Source of the DNA: an uncultured Bacteroidales bacterium
Lineage (GTDB): Bacteria > Bacteroidota > Bacteroidia > Bacteroidales > UBA932
NCBI GenBank assembly: GCA_900541925.1
Contig: UQMB01000005.1
Coordinates: 1-64,000 of the forward strand
DNA: 64,000 bases
Direction: 5' to 3'
This document shows, in pieces, positions 35,426 through 46,200 of the stretch. Under the pieces are notes generated by a model that did not search any database, was not told the DNA's origin, and saw only the letters and a program-made list of their open reading frames with translations. Numbering within the stretch: the stretch's first letter is position 1; each line of letters begins with the position of its first letter. Made by a program: the position numbers and the translations under genes.

Positions 35426-38400
35426 TAAACAACATCGCCTTGGCAGCCCTCTTGCTGGCCCTCGCCGTCCCGGCGCACCGCGATTGGGAAGACCCGTCCG
35501 TGCTCTCGAAAGGAAGGGAGCCGGCGAGGAACTCCTTCATCCCCTGCGGGCAGGAGCCCGGCGACAGGACCATCCTGCTGGACGGGACATGGAAATTCCG
35601 CTGGGCGGAGGACGTGGGCGAAAAGCCGGGCGAGGAGCATGACATTCCCGTTCCCTCCAGCCTTGAGATGTTGGGCTTCGGCGTCCCGGTCTATGTGAGC
35701 GCCGGTTATCCTTTCACGCCCGCCCCGCCGCGCATCCCCATAAAGAATTCAATGGGACTTTACAGCCGGACTTTCAATCTGCAGGATATGCAGGAGCGGG
35801 AGGTGTTCCTGCGCTTCGATGGGGTATCCAGTGCCTTTTACGTGAGGGTGAACGGCTACGATGTCGGCTACAGCCAGGGTTCCACCGAGCAGGCGGAGTT
35901 CGACATCACCCGCTACATCCGGCAGGGAGAGAACCGCCTGGAAGTGGACGTTCTCCGCTACTGCGACGGCTCCTACCTGGAAGACCAGGACTTCTGGCGT
36001 ATGAGCGGCATTCACCGCAGCGTGAAGCTGTACTATACCCCGAAAATCCGCATCCGCGACCTGGGAATCCGCACTCTGCTGGACGGCGACTACAAGAACG
36101 CCGTGCTGGAACTCTCCCCGGAACTGGCAGCCTACGGTCCGGGAAACGACGGACAGGGCTGGTCCCTTCGGGCCGTACTGTCCGACCCGGACGGGAAAGT
36201 CGTGATGGACAAGAACTTCGGTGATGCCAAGGAGATGCTTAACCTCGCCCGCAAGGGCTCCATAATGAATGACCGCACCCCCCAGAGGGGATATTCTAAG
36301 TTCGCCTGGCTCAGCGAGGAGATTACCGACCCCCTCAAGTGGACGGCCGAGACCCCCTGGCTATATCGTCTGGAGCTGACGCTCCTGGACCCGGACGGGC
36401 AGGAAATGGAGAAGGTCTTTCAGAGTGTCGGCTTCCGGAGCGTCGAGAACCGGGACGGAAAAATTCTCGTGAACGGCCGTCCGATAAAGATACGCGGAGC
36501 GAACCGGCATGAGCACGACCCCTGGCTAGGAAAGGTGGTCACGGAAGAGATGATGCTTCGGGACATCATACTCATGAAGCAGGCCAACCTCAATGCCGTG
36601 CGCACCAGCCACTATCCCAACTGCCCCGAATGGTACGAACTGTGCGACCGTTACGGCCTGTACGTGTTCGACGAGGCCAACATTGAGGAGCACGGACTGC
36701 GCGGGGAACTGGCAGGCGACCCACAATGGGCGGGAGCCTTTCTGGACCGCACAATGCGCATGGCCAGGCGCGACCGCAACCACCCCTGCGTGATTTTCTG
36801 GAGCCTCGGGAACGAGTCGGGCTGGGGGGCGAATTTCGCCGCGACCGCTGCCTGGCTCAGGGAATTCGACCCCACGCGGCTCATCCACTATGAAGGGGCG
36901 CAGGGCGACGCACTCAGGCCCGACCCTCCGTACGTGGACGTCATCTCTCGTTTCTATCCGCGCACCTTGGATTCCTACTTGAATCCTCCGAAAAACGGGA
37001 ACGCTTTGTCGGAAAGGGCGGAAAACGCCCGCTGGGAGAGACTGCTTGACATAGCCCGGAATCCGCGCGACACCCGCCCAGTGCTTTCCAGCGAATACGC
37101 CCATGCCATGGGCAACGCCATCGGCAACCTCCGTGAATACTGGGAAGAAATCTACTCCCATCCGCGCATGCTGGGCGGCTTTATCTGGGACTGGGCGGAC
37201 CAGGCACTCTTCCGTATGGCCGACTCCACGGCCGACGGCAGCGGAGTCGAGGTGTGTTACGGGGGCGATTTCGGACCCGGCAAGAGTTCCGCGGACTTCT
37301 GCCTCAACGGCATCGTTTTCGCCGACAGGACCTTCGGAGCGAAATACTATCAGGTGCAGAAAATCTACCAGCCCGTGGCTATGGACTACGAGCCCGATGC
37401 CGGGGAGCTGCGCATCATCAACCGCCACCATCACCTGTATCTCGACGAGGCCGTGTCCATGGACTGGAGCCTTCCGGAAATGAAGAAGGCCCCGTCCGGG
37501 GATATCAGCGTCCCGCATCTGGCGCCTGGAGATACGGCAAAGCTGACCCTCGCCCTTCCCGCTGGAGCACAGGGACGCCTCCACGTCAGCTGCCGGGTTC
37601 TCCCCGGCCTGAGTTGTAGGGAGGCTTTCGCTGGAGAACAGACTGCCTACGAAGATTTTACCCTCAGTGCATACAAGAGCGTCCTGGACGGCCCCGCAAA
37701 GGGAAAATTGACCATGAAGGAAGACAGCGGCAGGCTTGTCGTGTCCGCAGGGAAGTCCGTCATGGCATGGTCTCTGCCGGACGGGCGTCCCGAGACATGG
37801 AACCTCGGCGGCAGGGCTGTGCTCCAGAAAGGAGGGAGCCCCGCGCTCTGCGTATTCCGCGCCCCGACAAGCAACGACAAGGGCTTCGGCGGATGGCTTG
37901 CCGACGACTGGGAGAGGGAAGGGCTGGACCGACTGGACGAGGGCGCCGCAGAGTTCCGCTGGGAGCAGACCTCTCCCTCGGAGGGCAGGATAAGCGTCAG
38001 GCGCAGCTACTCCTCGCGCAACGGCCGCCTCGACGTAAGGGCGGAGTGCACGGTCAAGGCGGACGGACGCATTGACTGCAGCTACAGCGTCATCCCGTCG
38101 GGGAATCTGCCGCCACTTCCCAGGGTAGGCGTTGCATTCGTGCTGGACAAGACTTGGGAAAAGGTAAAATGGTACGGCCGGGGCCCCTGGGAGAACTATA
38201 TCGACCGCGCCGACTGCGCCCCGGAGGGACTCTGGCAGTCGACTGTCTGCGAGCTGTACACGGCCTATCCCGTGCCTCAGGAGAACGGGCACCGCAGCGG
38301 AGTATATTTCCTGGAATTCAGCACCCGGGACGGGGCGCACTCGGTCCGGATAGAGACCAGGGGCGGGCCCTTCGGCTTCAACGCTCTGCACTATTCTTTG

Positions 38401-38586
38401 GAGGATCTGTCACGGGCCCGCCACAGCCACGAACTGGCCCCTCGGGAAGATGTGTACGTGAACCTCGACGCCGCCCACATGGGTCTCGGCAACAGCAGCT
38501 GCGGCCCGGGCGTACTGGATAAATATTCCCTTTATCCCGGCGCAGACGGCGCCTATCACCTTGATTTTACAATAACGGCAAAATGA
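35422..38586 (+). CDS. GH2 beta-galactosidase (LacZ-type)
   Basis: A 1054-residue secreted enzyme with a short signal peptide (about 1-18). It has the five-domain LacZ plan: N-terminal sugar-binding sandwich (about 30-220), immunoglobulin-like domain, TIM barrel (about 345-620) and the C-terminal Bgal_small_N domain (about 770-1054). Acid/base E465 is in SLGNESGWG and nucleophile E558 in VLSSEYAHAMGN. It should remove beta-linked galactose from the non-reducing end in the periplasm. It overlaps both neighbours by 4 bp, so it is translationally coupled to the rhamnosidases. Other GH2 activities (for example beta-glucuronidase) are less likely because of the Bgal_small domain. Confidence 0.92.
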   Translation: MINNIALAALLLALAVPAHRDWEDPSVLSKGREPARNSFIPCGQEPGDRTILLDGTWKFRWAEDVGEKPGEEHDIPVPSSLEMLGFGVPVYVSAGYPFTPAPPRIPIKNSMGLYSRTFNLQDMQEREVFLRFDGVSSAFYVRVNGYDVGYSQGSTEQAEFDITRYIRQGENRLEVDVLRYCDGSYLEDQDFWRMSGIHRSVKLYYTPKIRIRDLGIRTLLDGDYKNAVLELSPELAAYGPGNDGQGWSLRAVLSDPDGKVVMDKNFGDAKEMLNLARKGSIMNDRTPQRGYSKFAWLSEEITDPLKWTAETPWLYRLELTLLDPDGQEMEKVFQSVGFRSVENRDGKILVNGRPIKIRGANRHEHDPWLGKVVTEEMMLRDIILMKQANLNAVRTSHYPNCPEWYELCDRYGLYVFDEANIEEHGLRGELAGDPQWAGAFLDRTMRMARRDRNHPCVIFWSLGNESGWGANFAATAAWLREFDPTRLIHYEGAQGDALRPDPPYVDVISRFYPRTLDSYLNPPKNGNALSERAENARWERLLDIARNPRDTRPVLSSEYAHAMGNAIGNLREYWEEIYSHPRMLGGFIWDWADQALFRMADSTADGSGVEVCYGGDFGPGKSSADFCLNGIVFADRTFGAKYYQVQKIYQPVAMDYEPDAGELRIINRHHHLYLDEAVSMDWSLPEMKKAPSGDISVPHLAPGDTAKLTLALPAGAQGRLHVSCRVLPGLSCREAFAGEQTAYEDFTLSAYKSVLDGPAKGKLTMKEDSGRLVVSAGKSVMAWSLPDGRPETWNLGGRAVLQKGGSPALCVFRAPTSNDKGFGGWLADDWEREGLDRLDEGAAEFRWEQTSPSEGRISVRRSYSSRNGRLDVRAECTVKADGRIDCSYSVIPSGNLPPLPRVGVAFVLDKTWEKVKWYGRGPWENYIDRADCAPEGLWQSTVCELYTAYPVPQENGHRSGVYFLEFSTRDGAHSVRIETRGGPFGFNALHYSLEDLSRARHSHELAPREDVYVNLDAAHMGLGNSSCGPGVLDKYSLYPGADGAYHLDFTITAK

Positions 38587-41500
38587 AAAGATTAAGATTA
38601 TTTCTCCCACTGCTGCTGGGTCTTGCAGCCCTGTCCTCGTACGCACAGGATTCCCGCCCATGGGCCATCTGGTACTGGATGAACGGCACCGGCAGCAAAG
38701 AAGCTGTCAGCGCCGATCTCCGGGCCATGAAGGACGCGGGGATTGCGGGCGCCTACCTAATGCCCATCAAAGGCCCCGACCCTGCATACACCCCAAGCCA
38801 CGCGCAGCTCACGCCGGAATGGGATGCGCTCGTCGCGCACGCCATTAGCGAAGCGGCACGCATCGGCGTGCAGCTCGGCATCCATATCTGCGACGGATTC
38901 GCCCTCGCCGGAGGGCCGTGGATCACTCCCGAGATGTCAATGCAGAAAATCGTCTCCACGGAAAAGGAAGTGTACCTGAAGGGAAGACATTTGAATGTGG
39001 CCCTAGAGCGGCCAGAGGCGGTAAGGGGCTGGTACAAGGACATCAAGGTCTATGCCTACCGGGTGGATTCTCCCTGCAAAGAGGCGTCCTTCACTACAAA
39101 TCCGCCCCTGAAAGGCTTCAGGAGCACCGAACCCTGCACCATAGACATCGATTTCGAGGAGCCCTTCACCGCTCGGACAGTATACATAAAACCCCGCGGG
39201 AATAGCATTCAGGCCTTGCGAGTCGTAGTCGAAGCACAGGGCAAAGACGGCAAATTCCACGAGGTACGACGGCTCGAACCTCCGCGTCTCGGATGGCAGA
39301 GTCTGGGCACCGGTTTCAGCTTTGCCCTGTCCGAGACTACGGCCCGGCACTGGCGTCTGAGATGGACTCCTTCTGGATCCGAGCCGGGCAGCGAGGATCT
39401 CGATGCGGCAAAATGGATGCCGACACTCTCGATAGATTCCCTTTCCTTCTCTGGAGTCCGCAGGCTCGACCGCTGGGAGGGTAAGGCCGCCTTCACCTGG
39501 GCCGTATCTCCTGAGGATGAGTTCGGGATGGACGGCGTCGTCCCGGCGGGAAATCTGGTCGACCTCACGGACTGTCTGGAGGGCGACCGGATAGAAGCCA
39601 GGCTGCCTTCCCCGGGCAATTGGCGCATACTCCGCATAGGCCACACATCTACCGGACAGCAGAACGACACCGGTGGGGCCGGAAAGGGTCTGGAGTGCGA
39701 CAAATTCAGCCGCGAGGCCGTCAGGGCCCAACTCGACGGATGGTTCGGACATATCTGGAACCTCGTTGATGAGCGGACGGCCCGCAAGGCTATCTCGCGC
39801 ATGCACGTGGACAGTTGGGAGTGCGCCAGCCAGAACTGGTCGGAGAATTTCGCGCAGGAGTTCCTCTCTCGCCGGGGCTACGACCTCATGCCTTGGCTCC
39901 CCGTGATGACCGGCCTGGTGATGGACAGCCCCCAGGCGAGCGAAAAGGTACTGCGCGATGTGCGCGAGACCATAGCCGAACTGGTGCATGACGTATTTTA
40001 TACCGAACTCCACGATCGGGCCGCGTCGCTCGGTCTGGGCCTTAGCGCCGAATGCACGGCCCCCACATTCCCGGGCGACGGCATGCTCCATTACGACCTG
40101 ACCGAATTCCCAATGGGTGAATTCTGGCTCCGCAGCCCCACCCACGACAAGCCCAACGACATGATGGACGCCATCAGCGGAGCGCATATCTATGGCAAGA
40201 ATATCATTCAGGCTGAGGGCTTTACCGAACTGAGAACCATGTTTGACGAGGATCCTGCCCTAGTGAAACCCCTGCTCGACCGCCAGTACGCATACGGCTT
40301 CAACGCCCTTGCGTTTCATGTCTGGGTGCTCAATCCATGGATGGACCGCAGGCCGGGCATGAGCCTCAGCGGAATAGGCTTCGCAATGCAGCGGGACCAG
40401 AGCTGGCTGCCCCTGGCGGGGGCTTTTACTGACTACATAAGCCGCTGCCAGGCCCTTCTGCAGGCCGGACATCCCGTGACGGATATCGCCGTTTTCAGCG
40501 GCGAAGACGTGCCCCGCCGCTCGGTTCTGCCAGACAAGCTCACGGCTTCTCTGCCCGGACCATTCGGTAAGGAACGGCTCGACAGCGAGCGCGACAGGCT
40601 CTCGGACAAAGGTCTTGAAAAGGCCGAACTTCCCTATGGCGTAAACCGGACTTCTGGCACCTATCTCGGGGAAGACTGGATCAATCCTCTGGGGGGCTAC
40701 GCCTATGACAGCTTCAATCCCGACGTACTCAGGGGCGCCGTGGCCAGGGACGGCAGGATGACGCTTCCCTCCGGTGCCTCCTATCCGGTGGTGATATTCC
40801 CTCTTCCGCACAAGATGAATCCGGGGGCAGACACGTTCAGCGGCGAGGTGACAGAAAAGATACGCGCTCTGAGGGACGGAGGTGTAAAGCTGCTCCTGCC
40901 CTCGGACCTGCCCTACAACGGGAAAGACTTCTCGCAGCTCGGCATAGCCCCCGACCTCACGGTGGAGAGCGTAGACGGAAGGACGGGGGACCTGCGCGGC
41001 GAGCTGGCCTGGTGCCACAGGAAAGACGCCGACCGTGATATTTATTTCCTTGCTTCCCAGGGGGGGAATGGAGGAAGGTACACCCTTTCCTTCAGGGTTG
41101 AAGACGATTCTCCCGAGATCTATGATCCCGTCCTTGATGCACCCAAATGCGTAGAAAAGGTATGGACAGACTCTGGGAGGACGTTCATTACCCTCGACTT
41201 TGCCCCGAACGAGTCCTGTTTCGTACTGATGGGCCCCGGAGGTTCCTACCACCAGACGGGCGCTGCGCCCGATATACGGCCGCTCGCCGCGGGCCCTTGG
41301 ACAGTGGTTTTCAACGAAAACGGCGAAACGGTCCGTTCCAATGAACTCTTCGACTGGACACTCTCGGACAACCCGAAGGTAAAATACTACAGCGGAATGT
41401 CGAAATACAGCAGCACCTTCAAATGGACTCCCGGGAAGGGGAAGACTTATCTGGAACTGGACATCCCTTCCGGTATGGCCAGGGTGAGCGTGAACGGTGT

Positions 41501-41738
41501 CGTCTGCGGGACGGCATGGACGGCTCCATGGCGGGTAGACATTACCGACGCGCTCCAGAAAGGCTCCAACCGGATTGAGATAGAATACGCCAACACCTGG
41601 TACAACGCCCTGCTGGGCGCATCGCTGGGCAGCGCTCCATACGACGGCATCTGGAGTTCGGGAACATACTGGACCCTGCGCCCCACGGAACTCATCACCT
41701 CGGGGATACGCGGAATTAAAACAGTGCAACAACCATAA
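38583..41738 (+). CDS. GH106 alpha-L-rhamnosidase
   Basis: A 1051-residue secreted enzyme (signal peptide about 1-21). The opening RPWAIWYWMNGTGSKEAV followed by MKDAGIAGAYLMP is typical of GH106, an inverting alpha-L-rhamnosidase family found in pectin loci. A TIM barrel (about 20-560) is followed by beta-sandwich domains; the C-terminal GH2-like sandwich ends with RVSVNGVVCGTAWTAPW and IEYANTWYNALLG. It complements the GH78 domain two genes upstream: the two may act on different rhamnose linkages or aglycones. It overlaps the GH2 stop by 4 bp and is followed by the esterase gene after 11 bp. Confidence 0.9.
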   Translation: MKRLRLFLPLLLGLAALSSYAQDSRPWAIWYWMNGTGSKEAVSADLRAMKDAGIAGAYLMPIKGPDPAYTPSHAQLTPEWDALVAHAISEAARIGVQLGIHICDGFALAGGPWITPEMSMQKIVSTEKEVYLKGRHLNVALERPEAVRGWYKDIKVYAYRVDSPCKEASFTTNPPLKGFRSTEPCTIDIDFEEPFTARTVYIKPRGNSIQALRVVVEAQGKDGKFHEVRRLEPPRLGWQSLGTGFSFALSETTARHWRLRWTPSGSEPGSEDLDAAKWMPTLSIDSLSFSGVRRLDRWEGKAAFTWAVSPEDEFGMDGVVPAGNLVDLTDCLEGDRIEARLPSPGNWRILRIGHTSTGQQNDTGGAGKGLECDKFSREAVRAQLDGWFGHIWNLVDERTARKAISRMHVDSWECASQNWSENFAQEFLSRRGYDLMPWLPVMTGLVMDSPQASEKVLRDVRETIAELVHDVFYTELHDRAASLGLGLSAECTAPTFPGDGMLHYDLTEFPMGEFWLRSPTHDKPNDMMDAISGAHIYGKNIIQAEGFTELRTMFDEDPALVKPLLDRQYAYGFNALAFHVWVLNPWMDRRPGMSLSGIGFAMQRDQSWLPLAGAFTDYISRCQALLQAGHPVTDIAVFSGEDVPRRSVLPDKLTASLPGPFGKERLDSERDRLSDKGLEKAELPYGVNRTSGTYLGEDWINPLGGYAYDSFNPDVLRGAVARDGRMTLPSGASYPVVIFPLPHKMNPGADTFSGEVTEKIRALRDGGVKLLLPSDLPYNGKDFSQLGIAPDLTVESVDGRTGDLRGELAWCHRKDADRDIYFLASQGGNGGRYTLSFRVEDDSPEIYDPVLDAPKCVEKVWTDSGRTFITLDFAPNESCFVLMGPGGSYHQTGAAPDIRPLAAGPWTVVFNENGETVRSNELFDWTLSDNPKVKYYSGMSKYSSTFKWTPGKGKTYLELDIPSGMARVSVNGVVCGTAWTAPWRVDITDALQKGSNRIEIEYANTWYNALLGASLGSAPYDGIWSSGTYWTLRPTELITSGIRGIKTVQQP

Positions 41739-41749
41739 ATCACATTACA

Positions 41750-43192
41750 ATGAAACGTATAGCGTTGATTGTCCTGGCTCTGTCGGCAGCGGCCATGCCG
41801 CTGGGAGCCAGGGTTTCCCTCCCTTTCTTCTTCTGCGACCACATGGTGCTCCAGCAGCAGACGGAGGCTCCCCTCTGGGGCAAGGCCTCGCCCGGAGCTA
41901 CGGTAACCGTCACAGGCTCCTGGGACGGCAGGAGCGTGAGTGCCAGGGCCGGCTCCGACGGCAGCTGGAGACTTGCCATTCCCACGCCGGAAGCCGGAGG
42001 ACCCTATGTGATACGGATTACCGAAAACGCGGCACGCAAGACCGCCGTGGAAGCGCTCGTCCTCAAAGACGTGCTGATCGGGGAAGTATGGCTGTGCGGC
42101 GGACAGAGCAACATGGAGATGCCGGTAAAAGGCTTCTCCGGACAACCGGTAGACGGCTCGGCCGCGGTCATAGCGGACAGTGCCGACGACGGTCTTAGGC
42201 TTTTTACCGTGAAGCGGGACTTTTCGTCAGAGCCCAAGGATGATGTTTCGGGAAGTTGGATCGCAGCCTCTCCGGCCACGGTCCGGGAGTTCAGCGCCAC
42301 CGGCTATTTCTTCGGCGCTCTGCTCCGGAAGGCTCTCGGCGTACCGGTAGGCCTGATTATGGACTGCTGGGGCGGCAGCTGCATAGAGGCGTGGATGAGC
42401 AAGGAAGCACTGGCGGACTTCCCCGGCTATGAGAAAGCTCCCCACATACGCCCGGGAGTACCCAACCGCACTCCCGCCGTGCTCTACAATGCCATGATCC
42501 ATCCCCTGGTGGGCTACGGTATGCGCGGGGCGATATGGTATCAGGGCGAGACCAACAAGGAGGAGCCCGAGCAGTATGTGCCCCTGTTCAGGAAGATGAT
42601 CTCGCAATGGCGCGGAGAATGGGGCTATGATTTCCCGTTCTACTTCTGCCAGATAGCCCCGTATGCATATTCCATCATCGGCGAGGAGGTGGTCAATTCC
42701 GCTTACCTGCGCGAGGCCCAGCTCAAGGTGAGCCTCGTGGAGGAGAATGTCGGAATGGCGGTGCTGATGGACGCCGGGCTATATCGCACCATACATCCCA
42801 GTCAGAAGAGACAGGTCGGAGAACGCCTTGCATATCAGGCGCTTGCCAAGACATACGGGATGGCAGGTATAGTGGCCGATTCGCCCGTACCCGTGTCGTT
42901 CGAAGTGCAGGGCGAGGCTATGGTGGTGAACTTCGAGGGCTGTGATATGTGGCTCTACAGCCCTAACATTGATCCGTCCAATTTTACCCTGGCGGGCGAG
43001 GACCGCGTTTTCCATCCGGCAAAAGCCAAGATCAACCGCAAGCAGGTAATCGTGACCAGCCCTGAGGTGCCGAATCCCGTGGCCGTACGCTACGCCTTTG
43101 AAAACTGGGTGGTCGGAGACCTTTTCGGCACGGAAGGCCTTCCCGTGAGTTCCTTCCGCTCCGACGATTGGCCGGTGGAGAGAAACAGGTAA
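41750..43192 (+). CDS. Sialate O-acetylesterase-like SGNH esterase
   Basis: A 480-residue secreted esterase (signal peptide about 1-20) of the sialic-acid-specific acetylesterase/SGNH group. Serine S120 lies in CGGQSNMEMP, and the Asp/His pair is expected in the block around TIHPSQKRQVGERLA. An N-terminal immunoglobulin-like sandwich (about 22-105) is usual. Despite the family name, members in plant-glycan loci remove acetyl groups from pectin or xylan sugars. Here it probably deacetylates the PUL2 glycan so that the rhamnosidases and galactosidase can act. It is the last plus-strand gene of the operon; a gene on the other strand ends 38 bp away. Confidence 0.88.
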   Translation: MKRIALIVLALSAAAMPLGARVSLPFFFCDHMVLQQQTEAPLWGKASPGATVTVTGSWDGRSVSARAGSDGSWRLAIPTPEAGGPYVIRITENAARKTAVEALVLKDVLIGEVWLCGGQSNMEMPVKGFSGQPVDGSAAVIADSADDGLRLFTVKRDFSSEPKDDVSGSWIAASPATVREFSATGYFFGALLRKALGVPVGLIMDCWGGSCIEAWMSKEALADFPGYEKAPHIRPGVPNRTPAVLYNAMIHPLVGYGMRGAIWYQGETNKEEPEQYVPLFRKMISQWRGEWGYDFPFYFCQIAPYAYSIIGEEVVNSAYLREAQLKVSLVEENVGMAVLMDAGLYRTIHPSQKRQVGERLAYQALAKTYGMAGIVADSPVPVSFEVQGEAMVVNFEGCDMWLYSPNIDPSNFTLAGEDRVFHPAKAKINRKQVIVTSPEVPNPVAVRYAFENWVVGDLFGTEGLPVSSFRSDDWPVERNR

Positions 43193-43230
43193 GGAGCATA
43201 TCCTCAATCCTTCGGGATTTCGACAAGTGT

Positions 43231-46200
43231 TTATCTGATTCCGAATTCGGCCTGCTGTCGCTCCACTTCCTGCAACAGGCGGGACGATTCTTCGCTGCTG
43301 AGGTGCACGCCGCCGGTGCTTCTGCCATCCGTTCCGACCACCCGGGCGCTGCGGGAAGCATCACCTAGGGATTCAAAGGGCGGTTCGACCGAATAGAATT
43401 CGAGACTTGCCGGGGACGGGGCATGGGTGCCTTCGTGAAGGACTCTGGCATTGACACGGATACGTCCAGGCGTGGCGGTGGAGCGTATCAAGACGGGGGC
43501 TGAGCCGAATTCCACAGCCCTCGGATTGGCTCCGATTGAGGCATCGCCTATTATCTCTCCCTCTCCCTCAACGGTGAAGAGGATATCCTCTTTAGCCAGA
43601 CGACGCACGTTGCCGTTGTCGTCGGTCACTTCGGCTATCACGACCACGAAGGAACTGCCGTCCGCAGGAAGCGGACCGTACACCGGATCGAGCCTGAGGC
43701 GGAGCCTGGTGGATCGGCGGGAAGGCATCTTGGATGAGGTACATACCACCCGTCCGTCCCTGAAACCTTCGGCAAACAGGCACACCCCCTTCCAGTTCCT
43801 CCTTGAGTAGGACTCCGCCCTTGCCTCCCAGAAATTCCACAGGCCAGGGAAGACGAAGGTTCCGTTGTCCGAGGCCACGCTCACCGGCTTCCCATCGAGG
43901 CCCCACACGCGCACGGAGTCGCAGTTGGAGTAGATGGTGACATCGTCCGGAGAGAACTGACCCATCTCATTGGCGAAGAATATGAATGGTTCCTCCGTCT
44001 TCGTGAGGGCGCCCCGGAACATCTCATAGGCATATTTTTCCTGGCGGAAAGCATCCCAGTCCCCACCCCAGTACGGGTCGGGATGATAGCCTCTCTGGTG
44101 GTCGAAAGGATGCCACTGAGCCCCTCCGAAGTAGTGTCCTCCGGGTACCATCACCTGTCCCAGGGTGCTGTGCAGCGAAGAGGAAGCCATCAGCATTGGA
44201 ATCTCTCCCCAATGGCGGGCGGCGCGATTGATGGCGTTGTGTGCGTACCAGTCGTCCACCATCTCCCCGAATTCGCGCGTAAAGAGCGGCTTATCGACCG
44301 TGCCCTTGTCTTCCGGCCAGCCGTAGGCCACGTCGTAACTCTCCCTGACTCCTTTCGAGTTCAGGTCAGCGGCGGCTCCCGGTGCACCGGCATAGGGGTA
44401 CTCCTCGCGGGTGAGCCTGAGGGCTTCGAGCGAGAAGTCGAGCGGGAACATGGTCTCGTTGAGGATAGGCTCCCAGAGTATGACGCTTGGGTGATTGCGG
44501 TCCCGGCGTATGATGCGCCTGGTGTTGTCGTGTACCCGGGACGCGAATTCCGGGTCGTTGTTCCAGAATTGCCAGCCGGGAGTGGCCACGATGACGAAGA
44601 GGCCCAACTCGTCGCAGGCGTCCATGAAGGAGGGATCCTGGGGGTAGTGTGCTGTCCTGATGATCTTGAAGCCGGCATCGCGCAGACGGCGGGCGTCGGC
44701 CCATTGCACATTGTTGGGAACCGCATTGCCCACGTAGGCGAAGTCCTGGTGACGGTTCACGCCTATCACCTGACCGTAGGGCTCTCCGTTCAGCACCAGA
44801 CCCCGGTCCTTGTCGAAACGGACGGACCTGACTCCCGTCCGGGTGATTCCCCCGTCTATGGCCTTGTCCTTGTCAAACAGCTGTGTTTCAACGCTGTACA
44901 GAGTAGGGGATTCGGGAGACCAGAGGCGCGGTCTGTCCAGGGTAAACGTCTGCCGTATGCTCTTTCCACCCACGGGAACGCTTACCCTGTCGGTCTTCTC
45001 CGATACGGGAGTCCCGTCAGGGCTGAGAATCCTTGTACGGAGACTGATCCTACGGGTCTTCTCTCCGAAATTGCCAAGGTCGGTATCTACGGTCATGGAG
45101 GCCTTCTCCCTGCTGACGGCATCGTAGTGTATGAATACGCCTCCTCCGGCAATCTTGCCGGCAGTGGACGCCCTGGTGACATGGACCTCCGGGATGCCCA
45201 GCAGCCACACATCCCGGTAGATGCCGCCGTGGTATGTGAAATCCAGGGTGTACTGCGTCTTGCCGGGAGGATAGGACCGGTCGTCGGAGTTGTCGGCGAG
45301 AAGGGCTACGGTGCAGTTCTGTCCCGGCTTTACGCCGCACGCGGTCAAGTCGACCTCGAAGGGAAGGTATCCCCCAAGATTGTCCTGGACTTTCTGCCCG
45401 TTCACCCACACGGACTGTTTCCCCATGACGGCCTCGAAATGCAGGACGGCGTGTCTGTCCCCGAATTCGGACGGGATGGTAAAGGTCTTGCGATACCACG
45501 CCGGGCCCTGGTAGTTGCGGTTGCCGCTACCCTCCGATGGAAGGAGTTCCACAGTATGTGGAAGGTTCACGCTCTCCCAAGCGGAGTCGTCGAACGAGGG
45601 CTCGTGCGCTCCTTCGGCCTCGCCTTTGAAGTATTTCCAGCCGGGGTTGAAGCTGAGCACGATGCGCCCGGAGCCTTCAAGCGGGAAAAAGCCCGCCACG
45701 GAAGTCGTTCCGGAAGGGGTGTTCGTGTGAACCCGGCCGTCATGGCCGTGCAGACGGTATTCCACGGGCCAGTCAGACGGCCAGGAGGCGAGGGTGGTGA
45801 CATTGCCCTGCGCGTCTTCGCCCAGAATCATCTCCTGAAGGGCTATAGCGGCGCTCCCTCCCCAGTTGTGGTCCGGAGTCCAGTCGAAGCCCGGACCCCA
45901 GAACGCGGGGAAGCGGTGCGGGCCGTCCGCATATTTAAGCAGGATAAGTCTTTCAGCCTCATCGGTGAGGCCCATGCAGGCGGCCCAGACGGCGTCCTGC
46001 TTCCAGCCCGTATGCGAGCGGAATTTGAGCGCGTCGGAATCATTCCACCATGTGTTGACGGCGTATTCATGCCTCTCGTCTCCTGGGCGGATCACCCTCC
46101 ATGGGAACACCGGATACAGTTGCGGGGTCTCCACGTTCTGCACCCTCTCCCATTCTTCGGCAGGGGAAATGTACTTCCGGCCGTTCGCTTCCCGGTAAGG

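Noticed and set aside
36526..38391. A 621-codon open frame antisense to the GH2 beta-galactosidase
   Set aside because: No domain or signal; the sense strand has clear catalytic motifs.
40260..41732. A 490-codon open frame antisense to the GH106 gene
   Set aside because: Shadow of the GH106 coding frame without recognisable features.
43206..43219. A small hairpin with a TTCG loop between the esterase and DUF5703-GH2 genes
   Set aside because: Only a 5-bp stem and no T-run; too weak to call a terminator, although the convergent position would fit.
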